The notes: generated by a model from the sequence alone, not told the origin. 64,000 bases of DNA from CAZJVD01 sp964549505 (GCA_964549505.1 CAZJVD010000003.1:124001-188000); one strand, 5' to 3'; shown: positions 40,659 to 49,451, numbered from the stretch's first letter. Made by a program: numbers and translations.

Positions 40659-42665
40659 ATGAGAGAATTGTTTCCGACGTTTTCATTGATTGTTTTAGCA
40701 GCCGCCCTCAGCGCGAAACCGGCTTTTGCCCGCGCGGTACAGGATAGCGAAGAGATGAACGATTTTTATGCAGCCGCTGCCCAAGAGGGACACGACAGAG
40801 AGCGATTAAATTGGCTGAAAGACAAGCTTTTTGGAAGCCGATTCGGCGGTGCTCGCTATAGCGACAAGAACAAAGTCGACGCGTATATCGAAAAACGCAC
40901 CGACGAGATTGAAGCGATCGATGACGAGATCCTGCGCATCAGACGAGGTACACATCCTGCCTACAGAAAAAATGACAGCTACGCGATCGAAGGTCTCAAG
41001 TCTGACCGTGAACGACCTGCACGACATTTAAGACAGCTCGCAGAGTATAAGTTTCTCCGTGATAAGCTGGCTACTGCTCTTGCGCACAAGCCCGCACCCC
41101 GCTCGGTGAAGACCTCGTCTGCGACAGCACCTACGGCAACACCTGCGACAGCGTCCGAACAAGGGAACGAATCCAGTTTTCGTGAAACAGGCCCATGGTC
41201 CAGTCGCTTTGCGCCGGCAACAGCAAGCCGTTCTCCCGCGATCGATGATCCGAACACCACGACTGCTCCCGTAACAACATTAGAAGAAACTGTTTCGGCG
41301 AACGTGACACCGCCGACGAATTCCGCTTCCGCTGCATCGAGCTCGGAGGCGTCATCATCGTCCTCTGCATCGAGTACATCGGGTGCGCCTGGTGCCACTC
41401 CTGCGACAACGCCGGCGATAACGCCAGCTGCGACCACCGACACGGTGATCGATTCGTCCATGACCGCGCCTCAGCTCGAAGCAGCATTAAGAAAGGTTCA
41501 ATCCGATGTAGAAGTCTTATCGGCGCGCGTGCAAGCGTCGCTTGATTCAAGTGCGAAAGACGAAACGCCACCCGCTTCACCGGCTCCCGTGCCGGAAGCC
41601 AAAGCGGCGTCATTGTCGTCAGACACTGCGGTAACGACTCCCGAAGACACAGCCGTGGTCACGTCACCAAGCGTGCCGGCAACCGCGTCACCAACAACAC
41701 CATCAAATACAAGTATCGCTCTCGTTGAAGCAGCTGCTACCGTAAACAGCAGCCTTCTCGACACGCTCAACGGTCTTGTGATTAACCGTGACGGATGTGA
41801 AATTCTTGGAAAAGAACTCGAAGACGACTACCAAGCTGCTCGCACACGCCACGCCGAAGCCGTGAGCGCTGGTAAGAGGCTTCAGGCTGAGATCGCTGCC
41901 TTCTGGCAGTCTTTCGTGGACCGTAAGCTTGATGAAAAGTCAGCGCGCACACAATGGAAAGCGAACCAAGAAGCGATTAGCTTAAACGAAGGAGCCCTTG
42001 TTCCCCTCTGGAGCGAGATCAACGCGGCTTTCCCGGAGGTTCATAGTAGCCGCGACGCACTCGAAAAGCTCCGTGCGGAAGCAGCCGCAAGAGTCAAGGA
42101 CGGCGAAACGGTCGAGGAGGAGCACCACACGATTGCTAGAGACAATATGAAGAAACTTCTGGACGGACGACCCGACACCAACGCACCTGAGTGTGAAAAT
42201 GCTGCGGGCGAGAGCATCAAGTGCTTGGTCGGTGCAACTGACGAAGTAAGGGTGCAACGCGCACGTCTCGAGAAGATTGCCGGGTTTCAAGCGAAACTGC
42301 AGGCTAACGATGACGAAAGCATACGTTTGGCTTCCGTCACCGCTCATATCAAGTCCAACCATGTGGCAGCACGAAAAGAGCTTCAAGCAGGACTTGCAGA
42401 GTTCAACGCCCAACGTGCGAAGTTCGAAAAGATCGCCGCTCGTGAGAAGCAAGGTATCGAAAGCATCAACCGTCTCTTCGGCAACAAAGTCGGAGAACAA
42501 GGTGATCGCAACGAATCTTGCTCGGTTGAGGACATCGCTGCCGCGAACACGACAGCTTCAGAGCGACCGGTACAGCAACTCGCTTCTGCCGGTGCCGACA
42601 CTTCAAAGGCTAAGAGTTCCGAAGCCCGATCGGCCGCGACTGAACAAAAAGGGTCGATGCAGTAA
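40659..42665 (+). CDS. Exported Ser/Thr/Ala-rich and coiled-coil protein
   Basis: I do not recognise this 668-residue protein. MRELFPTFSLIVLAAALSAK and PAFA form a signal peptide. Residues ~140-370 are low-complexity Ala/Thr/Ser/Pro/Val sequence with little structure, reminiscent of a flexible linker or wall-spanning stalk. The last 300 residues are charged and predicted helical (AARTRHAEAVSAGKRLQAEIAAFWQ, LAEFNAQRAKFEKIAAREKQG), with cysteines in CEILGKE, ECENAAGESIKCLV and ESCSVED. The start was chosen by a GGAG site 7 bases upstream; GTG two codons earlier is possible. A canonical sigma-54 promoter drives it, and a hairpin follows the stop. Confidence 0.75.
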   Translation: MRELFPTFSLIVLAAALSAKPAFARAVQDSEEMNDFYAAAAQEGHDRERLNWLKDKLFGSRFGGARYSDKNKVDAYIEKRTDEIEAIDDEILRIRRGTHPAYRKNDSYAIEGLKSDRERPARHLRQLAEYKFLRDKLATALAHKPAPRSVKTSSATAPTATPATASEQGNESSFRETGPWSSRFAPATASRSPAIDDPNTTTAPVTTLEETVSANVTPPTNSASAASSSEASSSSSASSTSGAPGATPATTPAITPAATTDTVIDSSMTAPQLEAALRKVQSDVEVLSARVQASLDSSAKDETPPASPAPVPEAKAASLSSDTAVTTPEDTAVVTSPSVPATASPTTPSNTSIALVEAAATVNSSLLDTLNGLVINRDGCEILGKELEDDYQAARTRHAEAVSAGKRLQAEIAAFWQSFVDRKLDEKSARTQWKANQEAISLNEGALVPLWSEINAAFPEVHSSRDALEKLRAEAAARVKDGETVEEEHHTIARDNMKKLLDGRPDTNAPECENAAGESIKCLVGATDEVRVQRARLEKIAGFQAKLQANDDESIRLASVTAHIKSNHVAARKELQAGLAEFNAQRAKFEKIAAREKQGIESINRLFGNKVGEQGDRNESCSVEDIAAANTTASERPVQQLASAGADTSKAKSSEARSAATEQKGSMQ

Positions 42666-42667
42666 CG

Positions 42668-42687
42668 AACGTTCGCAATAACGTTCT
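42668..42687. terminator. Bidirectional terminator-like hairpin
   Basis: GAACGTT and AACGTTC form a perfect 7-bp stem with a 6-base loop, exactly filling the 25-bp gap between two convergent stop codons. There is only a short T-run on either side, so efficiency is uncertain. Confidence 0.6.
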
Positions 42688-42690
42688 TAG

Positions 42691-43461
42691 CTAAAGATTC
42701 ATGAGTAGAGCCTGACGGATTCCATAATGGATGAGGTCAGGCTCAATCACGTCAAAGAGGCTCTCACCTTCGAAAAGACGCGAAAATCCACCTGTAGCCA
42801 CGACCCGTACGGGTTCATCAGCAAAAAGTTCTTGTTTGATCTTCGGAATCAGATCTCGGGCCGCTCCCAGCGCGCCAAAATACAACCCTGACTGAATACA
42901 CTCGGTTGTCGAACGCCCGACAATCATTTCCGGTTTCACAATCTCCACACTCGGGAGACGCGCGGTTCGGTTCTCGAGTGCTTCCATCGACGTTTTGAGT
43001 CCGGGCATAATCAACCCGCCGAGATGCTCGCGCTTCGACGAAACCACACAGTATGTAGTAGCCGTGCCGAAGCTGACAATAATGAGATTTTCTCCGGGAA
43101 AACGATGAATAGCTGCAATCGCATTGGCGATTCGATCCGAACCGAGCTCGAGTGGATTCTTATAGCGAATACTGAGCCCCGAACGCGCGCCCGGCTGCAG
43201 AACAAACGGCCGAAGTCCAAAGTACTTAACGCACGCACCGCGAATCGAGTGCATGACGGGTGGAACCACAGAGCAAATCCCAATCTGCCGGACGTCTTCC
43301 GGGTTCAGCTTGTTCTCACGCAACACACCTGTCAGAAAGAGTCCGAGCTCATCGGAGCTCGCTCCGGCCTGAGTCACCTTACGAAAACGAAGACCGAGCT
43401 TATCCCCTTCAAACACGCCACCGAAGACATGACTGTTTCCGACGTCGATCGACAGGATCAT
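42691..43461 (-). CDS. coaX: Type III pantothenate kinase
   Basis: CoaX phosphorylates pantothenate, the first step of CoA synthesis, and is feedback-resistant to CoA. The 256-residue protein has MILSIDVGNSHVFGGVFEGD (N-terminal phosphate-binding loop), ELGSDRIANAIAAIHRF, SFGTATTYCVVSSKREHLGGLIMPGLKTSMEAL and the later VVATGGFSRLF. These match the ASKHA-fold type III enzyme. It is last in a six-gene operon and overlaps coaB by 4 bp. It converges on the exported Ser/Thr/Ala-rich protein. Confidence 0.95.
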   Translation of the reverse strand: MILSIDVGNSHVFGGVFEGDKLGLRFRKVTQAGASSDELGLFLTGVLRENKLNPEDVRQIGICSVVPPVMHSIRGACVKYFGLRPFVLQPGARSGLSIRYKNPLELGSDRIANAIAAIHRFPGENLIIVSFGTATTYCVVSSKREHLGGLIMPGLKTSMEALENRTARLPSVEIVKPEMIVGRSTTECIQSGLYFGALGAARDLIPKIKQELFADEPVRVVATGGFSRLFEGESLFDVIEPDLIHYGIRQALLMNL

Positions 43462-44168
43462 AACGGTATCTCGTCGGTGGATACTTCGGTCGATACGTCG
43501 AACGACGACCGCGCCAAAGGCTCTGAGGCAAACGGGTGTGCTTCGAGAATCCGGCCGAGCTCTTCGGGAGTTTCTGCGGCACCCACTGCTCCACCACGCG
43601 CTAACACGCGAAATGCACGCGCACCGTCCATCGATCGATCCTCGACACGATTGTGCACGACAAGGTCCACATCGCCGCCGCCAAACAAGGTCCGCACTTT
43701 CATGTTCTCGGCTTCAGTCTCCAGCCCCGAAGTCAGCTTGAAAGCGATGATCTTCACATCGCGGTTGCGGCTCCAACGCTTTAACTTATGAATCAGCTTC
43801 GGGTTGGGCGCGAGTTCGATGGTCATAGGTCCACCCGATGTCATCTTCCCAGAAATCGGCGTTGAAACCGAAAAATCCGAAACCGCAGCCGCATGAACAA
43901 TCACATCGAAATCATCGTTTCGAAGCCGCTCTTCCAATATTCTTCTGAGATCACCGTAAGTCACAAACGGGATGCTTTCGAGCGAAGCGCCTTCGAATGC
44001 CACGATCTGCCGACAGCCACGGCCCGCAACAAAAACAACGTGATGCCCGCTCGCCAGAAAACCCTCGGCCACGGCGCATGCGGTACGACCCGTACTGAGA
44101 TTGGTGATGCCGCGAACCGAATCGATCGGTTCAAATGTCGCGCCCGCCGTGATCAAGATACGTTTCAC
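43458..44168 (-). CDS. coaB: Phosphopantothenoylcysteine synthetase (CoaB domain, separate)
   Basis: The 236-residue protein begins ILITAGATFEPIDSVRGITNLSTGRTACAVAEGFLASGHHVVFVAG, the nucleotide-binding region of CoaB. It goes on to VIVHAAAVSDFSV and the IAFKLTSG region near the dimer interface. CoaB joins 4'-phosphopantothenate to cysteine with CTP or ATP activation. In most bacteria CoaB is fused behind CoaC; here the two are separate genes in the order coaC, coaB with a 4-bp overlap. Length is that of the isolated domain, so this is a real split, not a frameshift fragment. Confidence 0.92.
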   Translation of the reverse strand: MKRILITAGATFEPIDSVRGITNLSTGRTACAVAEGFLASGHHVVFVAGRGCRQIVAFEGASLESIPFVTYGDLRRILEERLRNDDFDVIVHAAAVSDFSVSTPISGKMTSGGPMTIELAPNPKLIHKLKRWSRNRDVKIIAFKLTSGLETEAENMKVRTLFGGGDVDLVVHNRVEDRSMDGARAFRVLARGGAVGAAETPEELGRILEAHPFASEPLARSSFDVSTEVSTDEIPL

Positions 44169-44707
44169 ACTGCACCCCCAGTACTGAGAATCGCTTTTAC
44201 AAGTTCGGCAGCTTCCACCATGCGACCACGCCCTGTTTCGCCGCAGGCGACGTCGCCTTCAGCGGGGCCGACAAACGTCACACCCCAATCCATAAGCTGC
44301 TTTGCATTCGCCTGTGTTGCAGGATGCGCCCACATTGCCGGATTCATCGCAGGTGCGACCAGATACGGCTTTTTAAAATCATGCGCAAGAAACAGTGTCG
44401 ACACCGGATCGTCAGCGATCCCATTCGCAAACTTTGCCAGGATATTTGCTGTGGCCGGCGCAAGTACGATCACCGACGCCTCACGGATGAGAGCGATATG
44501 ATCCATGGCTCGACCTGCCTCGAAGAGATCTTTAAGGACTGGCCGTCCCGTCAAACCCTCAAGAGTCGCCTCCCCGATAAAACGAAGAGCGTCCTTGGTC
44601 ACGGCCGTTTGCACCGCAAGTCCTGATTTAACGAGCGTCGATATCGCTTCGGTGGCTTTCGCGCAGGCGATCGATCCTGAGAGTTGAAAGAGCACGGTGC
44701 GAGTCAT
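44165..44707 (-). CDS. coaC: Phosphopantothenoylcysteine decarboxylase (CoaC domain, separate)
   Basis: This 180-residue flavoprotein has the FMN-binding Rossmann-like start (FQLSGSIACAKATEAISTLVKSGLAVQTAVTKDALRFI), the DHIALIREASVIVLAPATANILAKFANGIADD region and the catalytic PAMNPAMWAHPATQANAKQL motif. CoaC decarboxylates phosphopantothenoylcysteine to phosphopantetheine. It overlaps panC by 4 bp upstream and coaB by 4 bp downstream. The usual G-G-I-A/S phosphate loop reads G-S-I-A here, an acceptable variant. Confidence 0.92.
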   Translation of the reverse strand: MTRTVLFQLSGSIACAKATEAISTLVKSGLAVQTAVTKDALRFIGEATLEGLTGRPVLKDLFEAGRAMDHIALIREASVIVLAPATANILAKFANGIADDPVSTLFLAHDFKKPYLVAPAMNPAMWAHPATQANAKQLMDWGVTFVGPAEGDVACGETGRGRMVEAAELVKAILSTGGAV

Positions 44708-45498
44708 TGAACACGATCCGATCGCCGTTCCAGAAGAACATTATCGATCAGTCGCACATCACCGATGCGAACAGCTCCCAGGCGTCGACCGCGAAACGTT
44801 TCAACATAATCCACACGAAATCCCATGCGCTTGAGCTCCGTGCGGGTATCAAAGTCCGTCAAATCGGAACGAAGCAACAATGAAAACTGCGTCGCTTTCT
44901 CACGATTACTGGCTGAAAGCCGAGTATTGCGCGAGCTCAAGGCTAACCCCGAGGACTCACGAATGGTCGGACAGCGGACAATCTCAATCGGAAGAAAAAA
45001 CTCGCGAACCATGCCGTCGACCAGTTCGAGTTGCTGAAAATCTTTCTCACCAAAATAAGCCCGTGTCGGGCGCACAATACCAAAAAGCTTCATGACGATC
45101 GTGAGAACCCCATTAAAATGTCCGGGCCGATGAGCACCACAGAACCGCTGACTCAGTTCGGTCTCCGCCACCTTATACACATAACCATTTGGGTAAAGCT
45201 CTCGTTCGGCAGGAAAGAAAAGTACGTCCGCACCCAGAGACGCGACTAATGCGCGATCGGCTTCGAACGTTCGCGGATAAGCCTCGAGGTCGGCTCGTTC
45301 ATCAAACTGAGTGGGATTGACAAAAACACTGACAACGGTCTTTGCGTTCTCTCGCACACTGCGTTCGATCAAGGATCGATGACCATCGTGCAACGCCCCC
45401 ATGGTCGGAACAAAACCGAGGGACGCTTCGAAACTCAGTGACGCCCGCCAAATATTCCAGTCATGGAGGGTCTTGATGACCGTCAACGGTGCACTCAT
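44704..45498 (-). CDS. panC: Pantothenate synthetase (pantoate-beta-alanine ligase)
   Basis: PanC condenses pantoate and beta-alanine with ATP. The 264-residue protein has LGFVPTMGALHDGHRSLIERS (nucleotide-binding HxGH-type loop reading HDGH), VSVFVNPTQFDERADLEAYPRTFEAD, RAYFGEKDFQQLELVDGMVREFFLPIEIVRCPTIRESSGLALSSRN and a short C-terminal domain. All catalytic signatures are intact. It overlaps panB and coaC by 4 bp. Slightly shorter than average because of a reduced C-terminus. Confidence 0.95.
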   Translation of the reverse strand: MSAPLTVIKTLHDWNIWRASLSFEASLGFVPTMGALHDGHRSLIERSVRENAKTVVSVFVNPTQFDERADLEAYPRTFEADRALVASLGADVLFFPAERELYPNGYVYKVAETELSQRFCGAHRPGHFNGVLTIVMKLFGIVRPTRAYFGEKDFQQLELVDGMVREFFLPIEIVRCPTIRESSGLALSSRNTRLSASNREKATQFSLLLRSDLTDFDTRTELKRMGFRVDYVETFRGRRLGAVRIGDVRLIDNVLLERRSDRVQ

Positions 45499-46286
45499 CG
45501 ATAACTCTCTTCATCGTTTGGATAACGTCCTTCGCGAACGTCATCGCTAAACTTCTCGACGGCACCGCGAACAAGTGCTCCACCATCGAGGTAGGTTCGC
45601 AGAAACTTAGGACGAAAACCCGTATTCAAACCTAAAAGGTCATGCAACACGAGAACCTGCCCATCGCAGTCGGGACCTGCCCCGATACCGATGGTCGGTA
45701 TCTCAAGCTCTTCAGAAACCACGCGCGCTAAATCGCGCGGCATGCATTCCAAGACAACACCAAAGGCACCCAACTCCTGTAAACGTTTCGCATCGGCCAA
45801 GATTTCTTTTGCTTTTGCTTCATCACGGCCCTGTACCTTCATGCCACCAAACTGATGAAAGGACTGTGGCGTGAGCCCTAGATGTCCCATCACCGGAATT
45901 CCCGATTGAACCGTACGCTCAATGGAGTCCTCGTGGCCGGAAACGCCTTCGATCTTCACCGCATGTGCGCCGGCTTGCATCAGCGTGCCAGCAGCGCGCA
46001 GAGTTTCAGTCACACCCAGGCGAAAACTGAGAAACGGCATGTCCGCAACGATGATCTTCTTTGAAGCACCTCGCGCCACTGCTTGAACTGCTGTTTCAAT
46101 GCGAGCAACGGTCGCAGGCAAAGTACTCGAGTGTCCATCCATCACCATCGCGAGACTGTCACCTACGAGTAAAATATCAATCGATGTTTCATCGAGCAGC
46201 CGCGCGCTCCAGGTATCGTAACAGGTGACCATCGCGATTTTGTTTTTACGTCCCACAAGGGACTGAGCCGTGATCATGGTCATCAT
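45495..46286 (-). CDS. panB: 3-methyl-2-oxobutanoate hydroxymethyltransferase
   Basis: PanB makes ketopantoate from alpha-ketoisovalerate and methylenetetrahydrofolate. The 263-residue (beta/alpha)8 protein has IAMVTCYDTWSARLLDETSIDILLVGDSLAMVMDGHSSTLP, then AHAVKIEGVSGHE, GIPVMGHLGLTPQSFHQFGGMKVQGR and IPTIGIGAGPDCDGQVLVLHDLLGL. Metal- and substrate-binding Asp/Glu residues in VGDS and VKIEG are conserved. It overlaps the preceding DUF2520-type gene by 4 bp and panC by 4 bp. Confidence 0.95.
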   Translation of the reverse strand: MMTMITAQSLVGRKNKIAMVTCYDTWSARLLDETSIDILLVGDSLAMVMDGHSSTLPATVARIETAVQAVARGASKKIIVADMPFLSFRLGVTETLRAAGTLMQAGAHAVKIEGVSGHEDSIERTVQSGIPVMGHLGLTPQSFHQFGGMKVQGRDEAKAKEILADAKRLQELGAFGVVLECMPRDLARVVSEELEIPTIGIGAGPDCDGQVLVLHDLLGLNTGFRPKFLRTYLDGGALVRGAVEKFSDDVREGRYPNDEESYR

Positions 46287-47092
46287 ACCGGTCGTGAAAG
46301 ACTGGTCTTTTTAACTGATGCGCGCGCCGTACGAAGCGTGCGCAATCCGGGTACGGATCGCTTTTGTAACGTACGAAGTGCTTTCGGAGATTTCCATCGA
46401 ACGAACGATTCGAAAACCTCATGAAAAGGATCTCCTGCGATCGCGTTCATATCAGCCCGCAAGGTCTCGATATCACCACGTGCGAGAGGACCGGTGAGCG
46501 CTTGATCTGGAGCCGACGAAAGATTGCGAGCGATCTGCTGCAGATACGGAAGCAGGTAGTGAGAAGGAATTTTAAAACGCTCCTGCATGTCGGCAAAAAA
46601 CTTCTGCCATAACAGCGTCGTGAAGTTCCCGCTCATCACACAAAGGCTGTGATAAAGATCCTTGTCTTTCGCGTCGATCGGAAAAAGTGGGTTCTCCAAT
46701 GTTGGAAAAAGTTCCTGGAACCAGGCCACCTCACCTTCGACCGCAATCAACGTATTCTCATACGTCTCCACATCATAAAGATGTGGACCAAAGGACATCA
46801 ACGGATGCGCCCCGCGCGCCAAAGGTGTCGTCACGCGACCGGAACAATGAACGGCTGCTTTGCTTTCAAAAAACTTTCGATGGGTTTCAAGAAAAGGAAC
46901 AATCTGATCATCCGAGATCAAGACAAGGATGACATCACATCCGGCCAGTCGATCCGAAATATGTTCGCAGAACTCTGCGCCCTCTTTGCGAGACCACTGT
47001 TTTACTTTGAGATTTTTTGATTTGAGATAATGACTAAAATGTTGGGCAAGTTTCCCGTCGCCCACAATTCCATAACAAGGTACCTGTCTCAT
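46283..47092 (-). CDS. Rossmann/DUF2520 oxidoreductase, probable ketopantoate reductase (PanG-like)
   Basis: The 269-residue protein has an N-terminal NAD(P)-binding fold (CYGIVGDGKLAQHFSHYLKSKNLKVKQWSR, GxGxxA-type loop, residues ~8-13), DVILVLISDDQIVPFLE, and AVHCSGRVTTPLARGAHPLMSFGPHLYDV. A DUF2520-type helical C-terminal domain follows (KDLYHSLCVMSGNFTTLLWQKF). It is the first gene of a pantothenate operon that contains panB and panC but no classical panE. A DUF2520-type enzyme, PanG, has been described in Francisella as an alternative ketopantoate reductase. The position makes that role likely; it is inferred from context and fold, not from a diagnostic residue. Confidence 0.78.
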   Translation of the reverse strand: MRQVPCYGIVGDGKLAQHFSHYLKSKNLKVKQWSRKEGAEFCEHISDRLAGCDVILVLISDDQIVPFLETHRKFFESKAAVHCSGRVTTPLARGAHPLMSFGPHLYDVETYENTLIAVEGEVAWFQELFPTLENPLFPIDAKDKDLYHSLCVMSGNFTTLLWQKFFADMQERFKIPSHYLLPYLQQIARNLSSAPDQALTGPLARGDIETLRADMNAIAGDPFHEVFESFVRWKSPKALRTLQKRSVPGLRTLRTARASVKKTSLSRPV

Positions 47093-47122
47093 CGATCAAG
47101 TCCTCCTATTCGTGGCTATTTT

Positions 47123-47143
47123 CGAGGTCCGTTTCCGGCCTCG
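47123..47143 (-). promoter_or_regulatory. Hairpin in the leader of the pan/coa operon
   Basis: CGAGG plus CCG pair with CGG plus CCTCG around TTTC, with one bulged T, about 30 bases before the first start codon on the minus strand. It may be an mRNA leader structure or part of a promoter; I see no known riboswitch consensus. Confidence 0.35.
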
Positions 47144-47238
47144 ACCACTAAGGACGTTAGCAGAAGGAGGAGTGGGACGTAAAGTGGTCCCAAAAAGACA
47201 CCGATCTCTTTACCTGACTATTTTGATGTGAAAACACC

Positions 47239-47265
47239 TTGACCACTGCTTGTAAAAAATATAGG
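47239..47265 (+). promoter_or_regulatory. Candidate promoter of the sigma-54 activator gene
   Basis: TTGACC and TATAGG are separated by 15 bases (TATAGGAT context). The spacing is short, so confidence is limited. The gap 47093-47327 has no gene and is shared with the divergent pan/coa operon. Confidence 0.35.
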
Positions 47266-47327
47266 ATTCGGCTGCCCTGAAATCGGTTCACAGGGTGCGG
47301 TTTCCGTTTTAAAAGGACATAGCGTAG

Positions 47328-48980
47328 GTGGGGACAGAATTTACATTATCCGAAATCCGAGATCAGAAGCAGCGGCTGCACTTACGCCTGCTCAACGAAC
47401 TCTCGACCAATCTTCAAAGCCTCTTGGAGTCGGACGACTTCTACCAAGACATCGTCAATCTGATTAAGAGCAAACTCAATTATTACTCGATACAGGTCTG
47501 GACGGTCACGAGTGGAGAAGCGGTGGCCCTCCGAGCTCAATCCGGCGCTTATGGAAATTTTATCAGGGTTGGTCACCAGATCACTTCGCCAGGAGTTGGA
47601 ATCACAGGCGAAGTCATTCGAACCAAACGCAGCTACATCTCAAATGACGTCTCCAGCGATCCCAACTTCACGAATCTATCGTTCCCTGTGAAGTCTAAAT
47701 CCCAGCTCTGCTCTCCCATTGTAAAAGATGATCAGGTGATCGCGACCCTCAATATAGAGTCCGATGAGCTCGGCGCTTTCAACGAAGATGATCGTGTCGC
47801 AATCGAAACGATCGCTTCTCAAATCGCAGTCGCTATCGCCAATCGCCGCCTTCTCAATAAAACGAAAGACTTCAATCAGAAGCTTCGCGACGCCGTAAAC
47901 GAAAAGACGCTCGAGCTTCGCGAGGCACATCGCCGGATCCTCGATCAACAGCATCTGCTCCAGCGCGAAAACACGAACCTCAAGAGTCTCGTCAAGAAAG
48001 ATTCGGAGACAGCTAACAAGATGATTGGCTCCGGCAGCACGATGATCGGACTCGTTGCGATGGTCGATAAGATCGCACCGACATCGGCGACCGTTTTGAT
48101 TCAGGGTGAAAGCGGAACGGGTAAGGAGCTGATCGCTCGTCGACTCCATTTCAAAAGCGAACGCCTGGATCAGCCTTACATCACAGTCAATTGCGGTGCT
48201 CTTCAGGAAACACTTTTAGAGTCCGAACTTTTCGGACACGAGAAAGGTGCTTTCACGGGAGCGCTCAATCAGAAAGTCGGGCTGGTTGAAACAGCAGACA
48301 ACGGAACACTCTTCTTGGATGAAATCGGTGAGATGTCACTGCCGATACAAGCAAAGCTTCTGCGTTTTTTACAGGAAGGCGAGTTTTATCGCATTGGCGG
48401 GAAACGCCCGTTGAAAGTGAATGTTCGTGTGATCAGCGCGACGAATCGCGATCTCGAAGAAGAAGTAAAGAACGGCCGATTTCGCGAAGACCTGTTTTAC
48501 CGCCTGAACACGATCACCCTGCGAATGCCACCGCTCCGCAAGAGAACGGAAGACATTCCAGAACTCGTCGAATACTTTCTAGAAAATTCGCGTTTTGGTG
48601 GAGCCATACGGAAATCCCTGCGAATCGATCCGGCCGTGATCGATGTTTTTAAAAGCTATATGTGGCCAGGAAATATTCGAGAGCTTCAGAACACCGTCGA
48701 ACGCATGAAAATCTTGTCCGACGGTCCTAAGCTCACCCTCGACGATATCCCGTCTAATATTAAAGCACCGGCGGCTCAGCCCGCTGAGTCCCAAGAGTTT
48801 CGTCCTAATGCCCCGCTTGATGAGATTGAGAAGCAGCATATTTTAAAAACGCTGGCCTTCCATCACGGCAACAAGACGAAAACAGCGATGAGTCTCGGAG
48901 TGACGATCAAGACGCTCTATAACAAGCTTCATCGCTATGGAGTTTTATCCCCCGAACCCCCGACATCCCAGATATCGTGA
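47328..48980 (+). CDS. Sigma-54-dependent activator with GAF domain
   Basis: This 550-residue protein has an N-terminal GAF sensor (residues ~35-180, QVWTVTSGEAVALRAQSG to VAIETIASQIAVAIANRR), then a coiled-coil linker (LREAHRRILDQQHLLQREN). The AAA+ domain has GESGTGKELIARRLH (Walker A), ELFGHEKGAFTGAL (GAFTGA loop contacting sigma-54), NGTLFLDEIGEM (Walker B) and RFREDLFYRLN. A Fis-type HTH follows at the C-terminus (KTKTAMSLGVTIKTLYNKLHRYGV). There is no receiver domain, so activity is likely set by a small ligand at the GAF domain. The start is GTG with AGGA about 12 bases upstream. The sigma-54 promoter at 40617 is a possible target. Confidence 0.93.
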   Translation: MGTEFTLSEIRDQKQRLHLRLLNELSTNLQSLLESDDFYQDIVNLIKSKLNYYSIQVWTVTSGEAVALRAQSGAYGNFIRVGHQITSPGVGITGEVIRTKRSYISNDVSSDPNFTNLSFPVKSKSQLCSPIVKDDQVIATLNIESDELGAFNEDDRVAIETIASQIAVAIANRRLLNKTKDFNQKLRDAVNEKTLELREAHRRILDQQHLLQRENTNLKSLVKKDSETANKMIGSGSTMIGLVAMVDKIAPTSATVLIQGESGTGKELIARRLHFKSERLDQPYITVNCGALQETLLESELFGHEKGAFTGALNQKVGLVETADNGTLFLDEIGEMSLPIQAKLLRFLQEGEFYRIGGKRPLKVNVRVISATNRDLEEEVKNGRFREDLFYRLNTITLRMPPLRKRTEDIPELVEYFLENSRFGGAIRKSLRIDPAVIDVFKSYMWPGNIRELQNTVERMKILSDGPKLTLDDIPSNIKAPAAQPAESQEFRPNAPLDEIEKQHILKTLAFHHGNKTKTAMSLGVTIKTLYNKLHRYGVLSPEPPTSQIS

Positions 48981-49005
48981 GTGATGTCATAACTAAGGAG
49001 TACCC

Positions 49006-49440
49006 ATGAAAAAGAAAACAAAGCCCACAGCTCAGAAAAACGACCAAAAGAGTGACCAAAAGAATGTAAAGAAGCTAGGCAAGTCAGCTCCGACCTCAAA
49101 AGCTGTCGTTGCAAAAGGGTTGGCCACTGCCCCGACTGCCCAGATTACAAAGATTACAAAGAAGCCTGGGAAGCCCTCGACCCAGGAACTTCCGCCATTG
49201 AGCATGGGTTCGCAGTCGATGCCGATGGGTATGGGCGATGCGATGCCTGGAGCTCCTGGACTAAAGACCGACGGCTCACCGCAGATTAAAAACTTTCGGC
49301 ATCATCCGGATATGGAAAGCTTTTACCGATTCATTCACGAAAACGACCTGCGCTTTGAAGCGGTAACGCTTCTCGATCAAATGATGGAGCAAAAGATTGC
49401 TCGTCGTGCGATCAAAGCTGCCAAAACAAAAGCACACTAG
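49006..49440 (+). CDS. Small basic low-complexity protein, unknown
   Basis: The 144-residue protein is not recognised. Its first ~60 residues are Lys/Thr/Gln/Ala-rich (MKKKTKPTAQKNDQKSDQKN), followed by a Met/Gly/Pro-rich middle (SMGSQSMPMGMGDAMPG). A compact C-terminal segment of ~45 residues reads NFRHHPDMESFYRFIHENDLRFEAVTLLDQMMEQKIARR, which may be a helical binding module. A GGAGTA site precedes the ATG, 25 bp after the regulator stop. It is likely co-transcribed with the activator. Confidence 0.7.
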   Translation: MKKKTKPTAQKNDQKSDQKNVKKLGKSAPTSKAVVAKGLATAPTAQITKITKKPGKPSTQELPPLSMGSQSMPMGMGDAMPGAPGLKTDGSPQIKNFRHHPDMESFYRFIHENDLRFEAVTLLDQMMEQKIARRAIKAAKTKAH

Positions 49441-49451
49441 AGCATGTCCTC

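Noticed and set aside
43024..43791. A 255-codon plus-strand frame over coaX and coaB
   Set aside because: Antisense to two well-identified enzymes; contents are Arg/Asn-rich with no domain.
47093..47327. Riboswitch for the pan/coa operon
   Set aside because: Only one small hairpin is visible and no known riboswitch consensus could be recognised.
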